Shown: positions 45,548-55,977, numbered from the stretch's first letter. The stretch: DNA of 64,000 bases from Agreia sp. PsM10 (GCF_030433855.1 NZ_JARUXC010000005.1:62001-126000); one strand, 5' to 3'. The notes: generated by a model not told the origin, from the sequence alone. A program made the numbers and translations.

Positions 45548-48160
45548 GTGACCGACACCGTGCCCTCCTCCATCCCCGCGAAGCCCGTGCTCGAGGGGCT
45601 CGAGACCAAGTGGGGCGAGGTCTGGGAAGACCGCGGAACGTACCGCTTCGACCGTGACGCCGCCGGCCGCGACGGCGTCTACTCCATCGACACTCCCCCG
45701 CCGACCGCCTCCGGTTCGCTGCACATCGGGCATGTGTTCTCGTACACCCACACCGACGTCATCGCGCGGTTCCAGCGCATGCGCGGCAAGAGCGTGTTCT
45801 ACCCCATCGGCTGGGACGACAACGGTCTGCCCACCGAGCGTCGGGTGCAGAACTACTACGGCGTGCGCTGCGACCCGTCGCTGCCCTACGACGCCGACTT
45901 CACCCCGCCCTTCGAGGGCGGCGACAACAAGAGCACCAAGGCCGCCGATCAGAAGCCGGTCTCGCGTCGCAACTTCATCGAGCTCTGCGAGCGTCTGACG
46001 GTCGAGGACGAGAAGCAGTTCGAGGCCCTGTGGCGCGAGCTCGGCCTCTCGGTCGACTGGACCCAGACCTACCGCACCATCGGCGACGAGTCGCTGCGCG
46101 CCAGCCAGCTCGCGTTCCTCGGCAACGTCGAGCGGGGAGAGGCCTACCAGGCCATGGCGCCCACGCTGTGGGACGTGACCTTCCGCACTGCGGTCGCGCA
46201 GGCCGAGCTCGAAGACAAGGAGCAGCCCGGCGCGTACCACCGCCTCGCGTTCCACGGCCCGGCCGGCGACATCTTCATCGAGACGACCCGCCCCGAACTG
46301 CTGCCGGCCTGCGTGGCGCTCGTCGCGCATCCGGATGACCCGCGCTACGCCGATCTCGTCGGCACGACGGTGCGCTCGCCCCTCTTCGACGTCGAGATCC
46401 CCGTGGTCGCCCACCACCTGGCCCAGCAAGACAAAGGGTCGGGAATCGCCATGATCTGCACCTTCGGCGACCTGACCGACGTGATCTGGTGGCGCGACCT
46501 CGACCTGCCCATCCGCGCCGTCATCGGCTTCGACGGCCGCCTCATCTCCGAGGCGCCGGATGCCATCACCTCCGAGGCAGGACGGGACGCCTACGCCCAG
46601 CTCGCCGGCAAGACCGTCTTCTCCGCCAAGCAGACCATCGTCGAGCTCCTGCGCTCGACCGGCGAGATGATCGGCGAACCCAAGCCCATCACGCACCCCG
46701 TCAAGTTCTTCGAGAAGGGCGACAAGCCGCTCGAGATCGTGTCGACGCGCCAGTGGTACATCACGAACGGCGCGCGCAACGAAGAGCTCCGCTCACGCCT
46801 GCTCGAGCTCGGCAGCGAGATCTCCTGGCACCCCGAATTCATGAAGGTGCGCTTCGACAACTGGGTCGGCGGTCTCACCGGCGACTGGCTGATCTCGCGC
46901 CAGCGCTTCTTCGGAGTGCCGCTGCCCGTGTGGTACCCGCTCGACGCCGACGGCAACCCCGTCTTCGACCAGCCCATCTTCCCCTCCGCCGAGTCCCTGC
47001 CCGTCGACCCGTCGTCGGATGCGGCGCCGGGCTACGACGAGAGCCAGCGCGGCGTGCCCGGCGGGTTCCAGGGCGAGGTCGACGTGATGGACACCTGGGC
47101 CACCTCGTCGCTCACCCCGCAGCTTGCCGGTGGATGGAAGCGCGACGAAGACCTCTTCGAGCGCGTCTACCCGTTCGACCTGCGCCCCCAGGGCCAGGAC
47201 ATCATCCGCACGTGGCTGTTCTCGACCCTGCTTCGAGCCACTCTCGAAGACAATGAGAAGCCATGGCGGCACGCGGCCCTCTCGGGCTTCATCGTCGACC
47301 CCGACCGCAAGAAGATGTCGAAGTCGAAGGGCAACGTCGTCACACCCGCCGACGTGCTCGCCCAGCACGGCTCCGACGCGGTCCGCTACTGGGCCGCATC
47401 CAGTCGCCTCGGAACCGACGCCGCGTTCGACCCGCAGAACCCCACCCAGATCAAGATCGGCCGCCGTCTGGCGATCAAGATCTTGAACGCGGCCAAGTTC
47501 GTCTACGGATTCGAGCTGCCCGAGGGCGACCACCAGGTCACCCACCCCATCGACCTGTCGATGCTCACCGCCCTCGACTCGGTCATCGTCACCGCGACGG
47601 AGGCGTTCTCGAACTACGACCACGCCCGCGCACTGGAGACCACCGAGTCGTTCTTCTGGACCTTCTGCGACGACTACCTCGAGCTCGTCAAGGAGCGCGC
47701 CTACAGTGAGGCGACCGAGCCCGCGGCCCGCGCGTCGGCGGTGCTCGCCCTGCGCGCGGCGACCGACGTGATGCTGCGGCTGTTCGCCCCGTTCCTGCCG
47801 TTCGCGACCGAGGAGGTCTGGTCGTGGACCCACGACGGCTCGGTGCACCTCGCACCGTGGCCCACCACCACGCGCGACGCCCCGGGCGTACCGGCCGACG
47901 GCATCCCCTCGAACGACACTCTGCTGAACCTCGCGGGGCAGGCGCTGATCGGCATCCGCCGCGCCAAGACAGATGCGAAGGCGTCGCAGAAGGCTCCCGT
48001 CGCCTCCGCTGCGATCGCCGCGCCCGCCGAGGTCCTCGAGGTCCTCGAGAAGGCCTCCGACGATCTGCGCGCGGTGGGAAAGATCGAGAATCTCACCTTC
48101 CGCGTCGGCACTGAGCTTGTCGTCGAGGAGATCGTCTTCGCGCCCGATAGTCTCAGCTGA
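45548..48160 (+). CDS. valS: Valyl-tRNA synthetase
   Basis: The 870-residue class I synthetase has HIGH as PPTASGSLHIGHVFSYTHTD and KMSKS as DRKKMSKSKGNVVTP, with the editing domain between them (THPVKFFEKGDKPLEIVSTRQWY). It is the actinobacterial form with the insert GGDNKSTKAADQKPVSRRNFIELCERLT and it lacks the C-terminal coiled-coil arm of the E. coli enzyme. I place the start at GTG 45548, where the family begins, after AAAAGGACG; the frame is open further upstream but without similarity. It is followed by a GNAT gene after 31 bp. Confidence 0.97.
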   Translation: MTDTVPSSIPAKPVLEGLETKWGEVWEDRGTYRFDRDAAGRDGVYSIDTPPPTASGSLHIGHVFSYTHTDVIARFQRMRGKSVFYPIGWDDNGLPTERRVQNYYGVRCDPSLPYDADFTPPFEGGDNKSTKAADQKPVSRRNFIELCERLTVEDEKQFEALWRELGLSVDWTQTYRTIGDESLRASQLAFLGNVERGEAYQAMAPTLWDVTFRTAVAQAELEDKEQPGAYHRLAFHGPAGDIFIETTRPELLPACVALVAHPDDPRYADLVGTTVRSPLFDVEIPVVAHHLAQQDKGSGIAMICTFGDLTDVIWWRDLDLPIRAVIGFDGRLISEAPDAITSEAGRDAYAQLAGKTVFSAKQTIVELLRSTGEMIGEPKPITHPVKFFEKGDKPLEIVSTRQWYITNGARNEELRSRLLELGSEISWHPEFMKVRFDNWVGGLTGDWLISRQRFFGVPLPVWYPLDADGNPVFDQPIFPSAESLPVDPSSDAAPGYDESQRGVPGGFQGEVDVMDTWATSSLTPQLAGGWKRDEDLFERVYPFDLRPQGQDIIRTWLFSTLLRATLEDNEKPWRHAALSGFIVDPDRKKMSKSKGNVVTPADVLAQHGSDAVRYWAASSRLGTDAAFDPQNPTQIKIGRRLAIKILNAAKFVYGFELPEGDHQVTHPIDLSMLTALDSVIVTATEAFSNYDHARALETTESFFWTFCDDYLELVKERAYSEATEPAARASAVLALRAATDVMLRLFAPFLPFATEEVWSWTHDGSVHLAPWPTTTRDAPGVPADGIPSNDTLLNLAGQALIGIRRAKTDAKASQKAPVASAAIAAPAEVLEVLEKASDDLRAVGKIENLTFRVGTELVVEEIVFAPDSLS

Positions 48161-48191
48161 GACAGCGTTGTCGCACACCCTAGGAGCAGCA

Positions 48192-48641
48192 GTGGCATTC
48201 ACCATCAGACCCGTCGTCGATCGCGACTTCTTCGCCTGGCACGAACTCTTCGAGGGATACTGCGACTTCTACGAGGCTCCCCTTCACGATGAGAAGGCGG
48301 TGCGCGCCTGGTCGTGGTTCACGTCGGAGAGGCGTCTCGCCGAGGCCCTCGTGGCCGTCGACGACGAGACCGGCGCGCTGCTCGGCCTCGCACACTTCCG
48401 CGAGTTCGTCGACGCTCTCGCGGGCGGCACGGGCCTCTACCTCGACGACCTCTACGTGCGCCCGGATGCGCGGGGCCAGGGAGTCGGGTCGGCCCTGATC
48501 GAGCGGGTGCACGAGATCGGCACCGAACGCCGCGCATTCGTCGTGCGCTGGATCACCGCCGAGAACAACGAAGCCGCCAGGCGCCTGTACGACCGGGTCG
48601 CGCAGAAGACCGAGTGGGTCACGTACGATCTGAAGGTGTGA
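48192..48641 (+). CDS. GNAT family N-acetyltransferase
   Basis: The 149-residue protein has the acetyl-CoA motif A as LYLDDLYVRPDARGQGVGSALIERVHEIG and the following strand-helix AFVVRWITAENNEAARRLYDRVA. The substrate is not identifiable. It starts at GTG 48192, five bases after AGGAG, and ends where the next gene may begin (GTGTGA), so the genes after valS form one transcript. The small size is normal for a single GNAT domain. Confidence 0.92.
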   Translation: MAFTIRPVVDRDFFAWHELFEGYCDFYEAPLHDEKAVRAWSWFTSERRLAEALVAVDDETGALLGLAHFREFVDALAGGTGLYLDDLYVRPDARGQGVGSALIERVHEIGTERRAFVVRWITAENNEAARRLYDRVAQKTEWVTYDLKV

Positions 48642-48682
48642 ACCGACGGCGTGAACGAACCGACCCGAAAGGCCCGAGCATC

Positions 48683-49294
48683 GTGAAGAGACCTGCAGTG
48701 CTCGCCCTCGCGGCCGTCGCGGTGATGCTCGCCCTCACCTCATGCGCCTCATCGGCAGACTCCCCGACACCGTCGCCCAGCTCGTCGCCGGGCGACATCC
48801 AGGGCGGCACCCAGCCCACCAGCACGGTTCCTCTCGTCGCGTTCCCCGACTCGCAGGAGCTCGCCGCGTGGTGCCCGCTCGACGTCGAAGCCGTGCACCT
48901 TCACCAGCTGACGGCCACCGTGTCGAGCGCCGCGGTCTGCTCCACCGAGCTCGGCGACGACGGCTTCCCCACCACCACGGTCAGCGCGGTGAGCGGCGGC
49001 CTCGATGAACTCCTCGCGGCCTACGCGGCGCCCAATGCCCCTCTCGACCCGACCGTCATCTGCACGCTGCAGTTGGAGGACCCCCTCCTCGTCTGGCTCA
49101 CGTACCCCGGCGAACGCAGCTATCCCGTCTACGCCCCCGTCGGCCCCTGCGGCTTCCCGACCGACGAGGCGAAGGCCGCGTTCACGGCCCTCGAACTCAC
49201 GCCGGTCGTGTCGTTCACCCAGACGGCCACCGGCGTCACCACGACCGACATCGGTCTCGGCGCGCCCGAGGCCACAGCCAAGGAGACCACATGA
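48683..49294 (+). CDS. Lipoprotein of unknown function
   Basis: The 203-residue protein has a classic lipoprotein signal (VKRPAVLALAAVAVMLALTSC; lipobox LTSC) followed by a Ser/Pro/Thr linker and a domain of about 150 residues with three further cysteines (AAWCPLD, AAVCSTE, VICTLQ, GPCGFP) that may form disulfides outside the membrane. I do not recognise the family. GTG 48683 follows AAAGG by ten bases; a GTG at 48638 overlapping the GNAT stop would add a 15-residue basic N-region and cannot be excluded. It is coupled to the next small gene (4-bp overlap). Confidence 0.82.
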   Translation: MKRPAVLALAAVAVMLALTSCASSADSPTPSPSSSPGDIQGGTQPTSTVPLVAFPDSQELAAWCPLDVEAVHLHQLTATVSSAAVCSTELGDDGFPTTTVSAVSGGLDELLAAYAAPNAPLDPTVICTLQLEDPLLVWLTYPGERSYPVYAPVGPCGFPTDEAKAAFTALELTPVVSFTQTATGVTTTDIGLGAPEATAKETT

Positions 49295-49539
49295 TTCAGC
49301 TCGGAACCCGATGGGCCGTGGGCGACGAGACCCCGTCGCGACTCCCCCAGGTCGTCAGCGACGCCATCGAAGAGGTCGAGGCCGCCCTGGCGGAAGGCGA
49401 CACCGACACGTCGGGCTGGAACTGGACGCTCACGTGGCTCGAGGGAAAGCCGGTCTGCGAGCTCGACGACGGAACTCTCGTCGAGTACGACCCCGACACC
49501 GACGAGGCGATCGTGACGCCCTACGACGACGAGGACTGA
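49291..49539 (+). CDS. Small acidic conserved protein
   Basis: The 82-residue protein is strongly acidic, with LGTRWAVGDETPSRLPQVVSDAIEEVEAAL, a Trp-rich strand (SGWNWTLTWLEGKPVCELDDGTLVEYD) and an acidic end YDDED. I know similar short proteins in Microbacteriaceae but no function. The layout, one helix then beta strands, suggests a small soluble fold. It overlaps the lipoprotein gene by 4 bp (ATGA) and ends two bases before the apparent CTG start of the siderophore-interacting protein. Confidence 0.8.
   Translation: MIQLGTRWAVGDETPSRLPQVVSDAIEEVEAALAEGDTDTSGWNWTLTWLEGKPVCELDDGTLVEYDPDTDEAIVTPYDDED
49531..49535 (+). promoter_or_regulatory. Ribosome binding site (GAGGA) that selects a CTG start
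   Basis: GAGGA lies in the end of the small acidic gene and is six bases before CTG at 49542. No ATG, GTG or TTG is in the right frame between the previous stop and the first conserved residues of the downstream protein. Confidence 0.55.
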
Positions 49540-49541
49540 CC

Positions 49542-50471
49542 CTGTTCGATCAGTCCCCCACCTCCCCCTTCCATCTCCACACCTGCCGGGTCTCGCGGAT
49601 AACCGATCTGTCGCCCAGCTTTCGTCGTTTCGCTCTCACCGGCGACCGGCTCGACTCGTTCGCCGACAACGGCTTCGACCAGCGCATCAAGCTGATCCTC
49701 CCCCTCGACGGGCACGGCCTCTCGGCGATGCCGATGACCGACGACTGGTACTCCGCGTGGCGCGCACTCCCCGACGAGCTGCGCAACCCGATCCGCACCT
49801 ACACGGTGCGCTCGGTGCGCGCCTCGTCGCGTCAGATCGACGTCGACGTGGTCGTGCACCCCGTCGACGGACCGGCATCGATCTGGGCCGAGACCGCGGT
49901 CGTCGGGGACGAGCTCGTCGTTCTCGGGCCGAACGCCCACCACGACGGGTTCCACGGCGGCGTCGACTTCCTGCCGCCTCCGCACGCGGAGCGCATCCTG
50001 CTCGCCGGCGACGAGACGGCGCTTCCCGCCATCGCGGCCATCCTCGAGCGGCTTCCGCCCACGGCATCCGGCCACGCGATCGTCGAGGTGCCCCACGCCG
50101 ACGACGCCGTCTGCGTGTCGGCCCACCCCGGCTTCACCGTCGACGTGCTTGCGCGCACCGGCCGCGCGCACGGTGACCTGCTCGTGCCGGCCGTGCGGGC
50201 CGTGGCGCCCTCGCTGCTGCGCTCGACACGCTCATCCCCGGCCGACCGGAGCGAGCTCGTCGACGTGGACGTGGATCACGACCTGCTGTGGGAGGTCCCC
50301 TCCGACGACCACGGCGGACCCGCCCGACAGGATGCACCGCTCTACGCCTGGCTCGCCGGCGAGGCGGGCGTCATCAAGACGCTGCGCCGCCACCTCGTGA
50401 GCGAGCTGGGCATCGACCGCAAGAGCGTCGCCTTTATGGGGTACTGGCGTCTCGGTCGGGCCGAGGGCTGA
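49542..50471 (+). CDS. Siderophore-interacting protein (FAD-dependent ferric-siderophore reductase)
   Basis: The 309-residue protein has the SIP FAD-binding domain (SPSFRRFALTG; RTYTVRSVRASSRQIDVDVVVH, the RxYTxR flavin motif) and the SIP C-terminal NAD(P)H domain (ERILLAGDETALPAIAAILERLP; closing [12 protein letters not shown]). Such enzymes reduce Fe(III) in imported siderophores so that iron is released in the cytoplasm. The start appears to be CTG at 49542: the family begins with SPTSPFHLHTCRVSRI and no standard start is available unless a long unrelated extension is accepted. The last 38 bp overlap the convergent benE gene. Confidence 0.9.
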   Translation: MFDQSPTSPFHLHTCRVSRITDLSPSFRRFALTGDRLDSFADNGFDQRIKLILPLDGHGLSAMPMTDDWYSAWRALPDELRNPIRTYTVRSVRASSRQIDVDVVVHPVDGPASIWAETAVVGDELVVLGPNAHHDGFHGGVDFLPPPHAERILLAGDETALPAIAAILERLPPTASGHAIVEVPHADDAVCVSAHPGFTVDVLARTGRAHGDLLVPAVRAVAPSLLRSTRSSPADRSELVDVDVDHDLLWEVPSDDHGGPARQDAPLYAWLAGEAGVIKTLRRHLVSELGIDRKSVAFMGYWRLGRAEG

Positions 50472-51640
50472 CCTTCGGCCGACCGATCGTGGTCACGATC
50501 ATGACGATCGCGCCCACGAGCAGGCCCCAGAACGCCGAGCCGACGCCCACGATCGACACACCCGATGCGGTGACCAGGAAGGTGGCGATCGCGGGGATTC
50601 GACGGTCTGTCTCGTCGAGCGCGCTGACCACGCTCGTGACGAGAGCGCCGAGCAGCGCCAGGCCGGCGACCGCCGTGATGAGGATGGGCGGGGCCGCAGA
50701 GATGAGAGTCGTCGCCACGCCTGCCGCCAGCCCGAACAGCACGTAGAGCGCCCCGGCGGTGACCGACGCGGGCCACCGCTTCGTCGAATCGGGATGCGAG
50801 TCGGGGCCGGCCATGATGGCCGCCGTGATCGCGGCGAGGTTGATGGCATGGCCGCCGAAGAACGCACCGATCAACGAGCCGATGCCCGAGCTCACGAGCG
50901 CGGGACGCGGAGGAACCGTGTAGCCGAAGGTCGACATGACCGCGAAGCCCGGCACATTCTGGCCCGCCATCGTGACGATGAACAGCGGCAGCCCGAGGCT
51001 CACGATCACCACCGGGTCGAAAGACGGAACCACGAACTGCAGGGTGGGCGCGAGCGAGGCGCCCTCGAGCATGGAGCTGCCGGCGGTGACGGCGATGCCG
51101 ATGGCGGCCACGAGCATGGCGGCGGGAACGGCCCACCTCGGCGCGAGCCGGTAGAGCACGAGCCAGGTGATGATCACGGGAAGCGCGAGCCATGGGATCT
51201 CGACCGCCGCGGTGATGGGCGCGAGGCAGATGGGAAACAGGATGCCGGCCAGCATCGCGCTGGCTATCGGGCGAGGGATGCTCGTGATGGCTCTGCCCAG
51301 GGCGGGCCACAGGCCGCAGAGAACGATCAGCGCGCCGCACACGAGGAAAGCTCCGACGGCGGCCCCGAAGTCGTCTGTCACTCCGGCGGCGGCCACCAGG
51401 AGCGCGGCGCCCGGCGTGGACCACGCGAACGAGATGGGCATCCTGTAATGCCACGCGAGCAGGATGCAGCAGAGCCCGCTTGTGACACACACCGCCAGAA
51501 GCCCCGAAGAGGCTTGCGCCTCGGTGGCACCGACGGCCCTCAGGCCCGCCACCACGAGCACGAACGAGCTCGCGAACCCGGTGATCGCCGAGACGACGCC
51601 CGCCGAGACGGGTTGGATCACCCCAACGGCGTCGCTGTCG

Positions 51641-51660
<20 letters not shown>
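50434..51660 (-). CDS. benE: BenE family benzoate/H+ symporter-like transporter
   Basis: The 408-residue protein has about twelve helices and matches the BenE family: [57 protein letters not shown], and [24 protein letters not shown]. It probably imports benzoate or a related aromatic acid with protons. The only N-terminal start that includes the first helix is GTG at 51660 (or GTG 51621); the first overlaps the end of clpX by 20 bp. No aromatic catabolic gene is nearby in the window, so the substrate is inferred from the family only. Confidence 0.9.
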
Positions 51661-52918
<1,258 letters not shown>

Positions 52919-53016
52919 GCCGGCCTCCTGTCGATGACGATTGATTCGAGCCTAACCCGTGCCACCGACATCCGGGGCGCGGCACCGCCAGAAGCGGCTC
53001 ATGTCGTAACAAAAAG

Positions 53017-53073
53017 GGCCCCTCGACAGGCTCGGGGAACGATCATCTCGTTCCCTGAGCCCGTCGAAGGGCC
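53017..53073 (-). terminator. REP-like inverted repeat acting as terminator of clpP1-clpP2
   Basis: Two 26-bp arms (53017-53042 and 53048-53073) pair with three wobble differences around the loop TCATC. On the minus strand the stem is followed by C and TTTTT, a canonical Rho-independent terminator, 14 bp after the clpP2 stop. The arms contain the same core (CTCGACAGGCTCGGGGAACGA) as the repeats at 29.7 and 34.1 kb. Confidence 0.88.
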
Positions 53074-53086
53074 TCTCGATGCAGAG

Positions 53087-53767
53087 CTACTTGACGAGCG
53101 CCGGAAGGTTCTTGCGCGAGGTCAGGACCTGGTCGATCAAGCCGTACTCGAGGGCGTCGGCCGCGCTCATGATGTTGTCGCGGTCGATGTCCTTGTTCAC
53201 CTGCTCGCTCGTCTTGCCCGAGTGGTGAGCCAGGGTGTCCTCGAGCCAGGTGCGCATGCGCAGGATCTCGGCGGCCTGGATCTCGATGTCGGATGCCTGG
53301 CCGCCGCCCTCGCCGCCGCCCGCGGAGGGCTGGTGGATGAGGATGCGCGCGTTCGGCAGTGCGAGACGCTTGCCGGGCGAGCCCGCCGCGAGGAGCACGG
53401 CCGCGGCCGAGGCCGCCTGGCCGAGGCAGACGGTCTGGATCTGCGGGCGGATGTACTGCATCGTGTCGTAGATCGCGGTCATCGCGGTGAACGATCCACC
53501 GGGAGAGTTGATGTACATCTCGATGTCGCGGTCGGGGTCCTGGCTCTCGAGGACGAGGAGCTGGGCCATGATGTCGTCGGCCGACGCGTCGTCGACCTGC
53601 ACGCCGAGGAAGATGATGCGGTCCTCGAAGAGCTTCGCGTAGGGGTCCTGGCGCTTGTAGCCGTAGGCCGTGCGCTCTTCGAAGGTGGGGAGGATGTACC
53701 GGTTCGACGGCGACGTGCCGTTGCCGTAGGGCGAGCTGTACGCCGCGCCGAATGCTGGAGTGTTCAT
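53087..53767 (-). CDS. clpP2: ATP-dependent Clp protease proteolytic subunit ClpP2
   Basis: The 226-residue peptidase has the triad Ser120 (LGQAASAAAVLL), His145 (ILIHQPSAGG) and Asp197 (DIDRDNIMS). In actinobacteria ClpP1 and ClpP2 form a mixed two-ring barrel; ClpP2 is the longer one and carries the insertion EGGGQASD. It starts at ATG 53767, 33 bp after clpP1. The first 30 residues are likely a processed propeptide. Confidence 0.98.
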   Translation of the reverse strand: MNTPAFGAAYSSPYGNGTSPSNRYILPTFEERTAYGYKRQDPYAKLFEDRIIFLGVQVDDASADDIMAQLLVLESQDPDRDIEMYINSPGGSFTAMTAIYDTMQYIRPQIQTVCLGQAASAAAVLLAAGSPGKRLALPNARILIHQPSAGGGEGGGQASDIEIQAAEILRMRTWLEDTLAHHSGKTSEQVNKDIDRDNIMSAADALEYGLIDQVLTSRKNLPALVK

Positions 53768-53800
53768 TCTTCTTCTCTGTTCGTCTTGTCTCGGCGGAAC

Positions 53801-54412
53801 TTACTTGGACTCACTGGGCACGACGTCGGCCTCTTCGGTGCCGCCACCGCCGGCGACGTCGGACGCGAATTCGCGCACGTGGTCGACGAAGCCGTACTCG
53901 AGGGCCTGCTGGGCGGTGAACCAGTTGTCGCGGTCGCCGTCCTTGATGACCTGCTCGATGCTCTTGCCGGTCTGCTCGCTGGTGAGCTCCGCCATGCGGC
54001 GCTTCATGTCGAGGATGAGCTTCGCCTGGGTCTGGATGTCGGCGCTCGTGCCACCGAATCCGCCGGACGGCTGGTGCAGCAGAACGCGGGCGTTGGGCGT
54101 GATGTAGCGCTTGCCCTTCGTACCCGACGACAGCAGGAACTGGCCCATCGACGCGGCCATGCCGATGCCGACGGTGACGATGTCGTTCGAGACGAACTTC
54201 ATCGTGTCGTAGATGGCCATGCCCGCGGTGATCGATCCGCCGGGAGAGTTGATGTAGAGGTAGATGTCGCGATTGGGGTCTTCGGCGGCGAGCAGAAGGA
54301 TCTTCGCGCAGATCTCGTTCGCATTGTCGTCGCGGACGGCACTGCCCAACCAGATGATGCGGTCCTTGAGTAGTCGGTCAAAAACACTGGATACCAGAGC
54401 CGGTTCGGCCAT
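53801..54412 (-). CDS. clpP1: ATP-dependent Clp protease proteolytic subunit ClpP1
   Basis: The 203-residue peptidase has Ser88 ([11 protein letters not shown]), His113 (LLHQPSGG) and Asp162 (DGDRDNWF) and the conserved [18 protein letters not shown]. It is the first gene of clpP1-clpP2. TAGATT (54445-54450) may be its -10, without a good -35, and two ClgR-like sites lie just upstream, as expected for an activated clp promoter. GAGGAGCAATCAC precedes the ATG. Confidence 0.98.
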   Translation of the reverse strand: MAEPALVSSVFDRLLKDRIIWLGSAVRDDNANEICAKILLLAAEDPNRDIYLYINSPGGSITAGMAIYDTMKFVSNDIVTVGIGMAASMGQFLLSSGTKGKRYITPNARVLLHQPSGGFGGTSADIQTQAKLILDMKRRMAELTSEQTGKSIEQVIKDGDRDNWFTAQQALEYGFVDHVREFASDVAGGGGTEEADVVPSESK

Positions 54413-54478
54413 GTGATTGCTCCTCTATTACTTGCGTGATCTCGAATCTACTGGAGGCCGCCGCAGCCGGTGCCGTTG

Positions 54479-54522
54479 TTCGCCGTAGGCAAAGAATGGC
54501 GCTGTTGCCGTAGGCAAAGATT
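54479..54522. promoter_or_regulatory. Two near-identical operator-like repeats, probable ClgR sites of clpP1P2
   Basis: TTCGCCGTAGGCAAAGAAT (54479-54497) and TTGCCGTAGGCAAAGATT (54505-54522) share GCCGTAGGCAAAGA at a 25-bp distance; each is an inverted repeat around GTA (TTGCC-GTA-GGCAA). They resemble the ClgR site GTTCGC-N5-GCGAAC known for actinobacterial clp genes. They lie about 65-110 bp upstream of clpP1 and 30-70 bp upstream of the divergent DUF445 gene. Confidence 0.6.
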
Positions 54523-54538
54523 GTCGGCGAACCCGCCT

Positions 54539-54544
54539 TACGAT
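54539..54544 (+). promoter_or_regulatory. -10 box of a leaderless promoter (TACGAT) for the DUF445 gene
   Basis: TACGAT is six bases before the ATG at 54551 and no Shine-Dalgarno sequence is seen. The tandem operator lies just upstream of it, so this promoter may share control with clpP1P2. Confidence 0.5.
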
Positions 54545-54550
54545 GAAGCC

Positions 54551-55843
54551 ATGGCCACCCCGCTCGCCGCGCCCGTCGCATCCACCCCTCTTCTCTCTCA
54601 GCGCGACCTCGAGAAGCTCGCCGCCCTGCGCGGCATGAAGCGTCTCGCCACCGGCCTGCTCGTGATCATGGCCGTCATCTTCGTGGTGGCGTTCGCGCTG
54701 CAGGAGCGCTACGAGTGGCTGCAGTACGTGCGCGCCGCGGCGGAGGGCGGCATGGTCGGCGCCCTCGCCGACTGGTTCGCCGTCACGGCGCTGTTCCGGC
54801 ATCCGCTCGGCCTGCGCATCCCGCACACCGCGATCATCCCCACGGAGAAGGATCGCATCGGCGTGACACTCGGCGAGTTCGTCGAGACGAACTTCCTCTC
54901 GCGAGAGGTGATCACCACGAAGCTGCGCTCGCTCGGCGTCTCGCACGCCGTCGGAACGTGGCTCGTCGATCCGGCCCACGCCACGCGGCTCACCTCGGAG
55001 GCCGCCAACGCCGCGCGCGGATTCCTCTCCCTCGTCGACGACGACACCATGCGGGAGGTCATCGAGGAGATCGGGCGGCGACAGCTGATCGAGCCCGCCT
55101 GGGGGCCACCGCTCGGTCGCATGACCTCGACCTTCGTCGACGGTGGACACCAGGGCCAGGTCGTCGACCTGCTCGTCGAGCGGCTGTACGAGTGGCTCGA
55201 GCGCAACCCGGATGCCTTCGGCCAGGCCGTGAGCGAACGGCTGCCCAGTTGGATGCCCTCCTTCGTCGACCGGGTCGTCGACGACCGTGCGCATCGGGAG
55301 GCCCTGAAGTTCATCTCCGCGGTCAGGGACGACCCGCACCACCAGTTGCGGATCGCCATCGACGAGTACCTGCGCAGGCTCAGCGACGATCTCCAGCACG
55401 ACGAGGTCACCATGGCCAAGGTCGAGGAGCTGAAGGCCCAGGTGTTCGACAGCCCGCAGGTGCGCGACCTCGCCGGCCAGGCCTGGAACGCGGCGCGCAC
55501 CGCCCTCGTGTCGTCGCTCGAGAACCCGGCGAGCGAGCTCCGCACGCGCCTCAGCGAGGCGGTCATGCAGTTCGGACATTCGCTTCTCGAGGATCCCGTG
55601 CTGGGCGAGAAGGTCGACCGGTGGGTCGAGGATGCGGCGGGTTACCTGGTCGAGACATACCGCCACGACCTCGCCGCGATCATCTCCGACACGGTGCGCG
55701 GATGGAACGCCGAGGACACGGGACGCAAGATCGAGGTGGAGGTCGGCCGCGACCTGCAGTTCATCCGCATCAACGGAACCGTCGTCGGCTCCCTGGCCGG
55801 CCTCGCGATCTTCACGATCGCCCACGCGATCTTCGGCGGCTGA
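54551..55843 (+). CDS. DUF445 family membrane protein
   Basis: The 430-residue protein has a helix near residue 35-52 (GLLVIMAVIFVVAFAL), the DUF445 signature VRAAAEGGMVGALADWFAVTALFRHPLGLRIPHTAIIPTEKDRIG, a long amphipathic helical middle with alternating charged residues, and a C-terminal helix (VVGSLAGLAIFTIAHAIFGG). DUF445 proteins are inner-membrane proteins of unknown function, sometimes linked to envelope stability. The start is ATG 54551, apparently leaderless. Its promoter region is shared with clpP1, which hints at a stress connection. Confidence 0.9.
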   Translation: MATPLAAPVASTPLLSQRDLEKLAALRGMKRLATGLLVIMAVIFVVAFALQERYEWLQYVRAAAEGGMVGALADWFAVTALFRHPLGLRIPHTAIIPTEKDRIGVTLGEFVETNFLSREVITTKLRSLGVSHAVGTWLVDPAHATRLTSEAANAARGFLSLVDDDTMREVIEEIGRRQLIEPAWGPPLGRMTSTFVDGGHQGQVVDLLVERLYEWLERNPDAFGQAVSERLPSWMPSFVDRVVDDRAHREALKFISAVRDDPHHQLRIAIDEYLRRLSDDLQHDEVTMAKVEELKAQVFDSPQVRDLAGQAWNAARTALVSSLENPASELRTRLSEAVMQFGHSLLEDPVLGEKVDRWVEDAAGYLVETYRHDLAAIISDTVRGWNAEDTGRKIEVEVGRDLQFIRINGTVVGSLAGLAIFTIAHAIFGG

Positions 55844-55862
55844 CGCGCCGCCTCGGTCACAC

Positions 55863-55939
55863 CGCCGTCATCATCGAGTCGGCGGGAAAGTACCGAACGG
55901 CCCGATCATGGGTGCACCTGCGACGACTCGATGACGGCG
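55863..55939. repeat. Inverted repeat downstream of the DUF445 gene
   Basis: CGCCGTCATC-ATC-GAGTCG (55863-55881) is complementary to CGACTCGATGACGGCG (55924-55939) apart from a 3-base bulge; the arms enclose 42 bases. It may serve as terminator between the convergent DUF445 and nuclease-like genes. Confidence 0.55.
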
Positions 55940-55977
55940 TTGGTGCATATGCGCCTAGTGGATGGCCGTGCAGGGAT

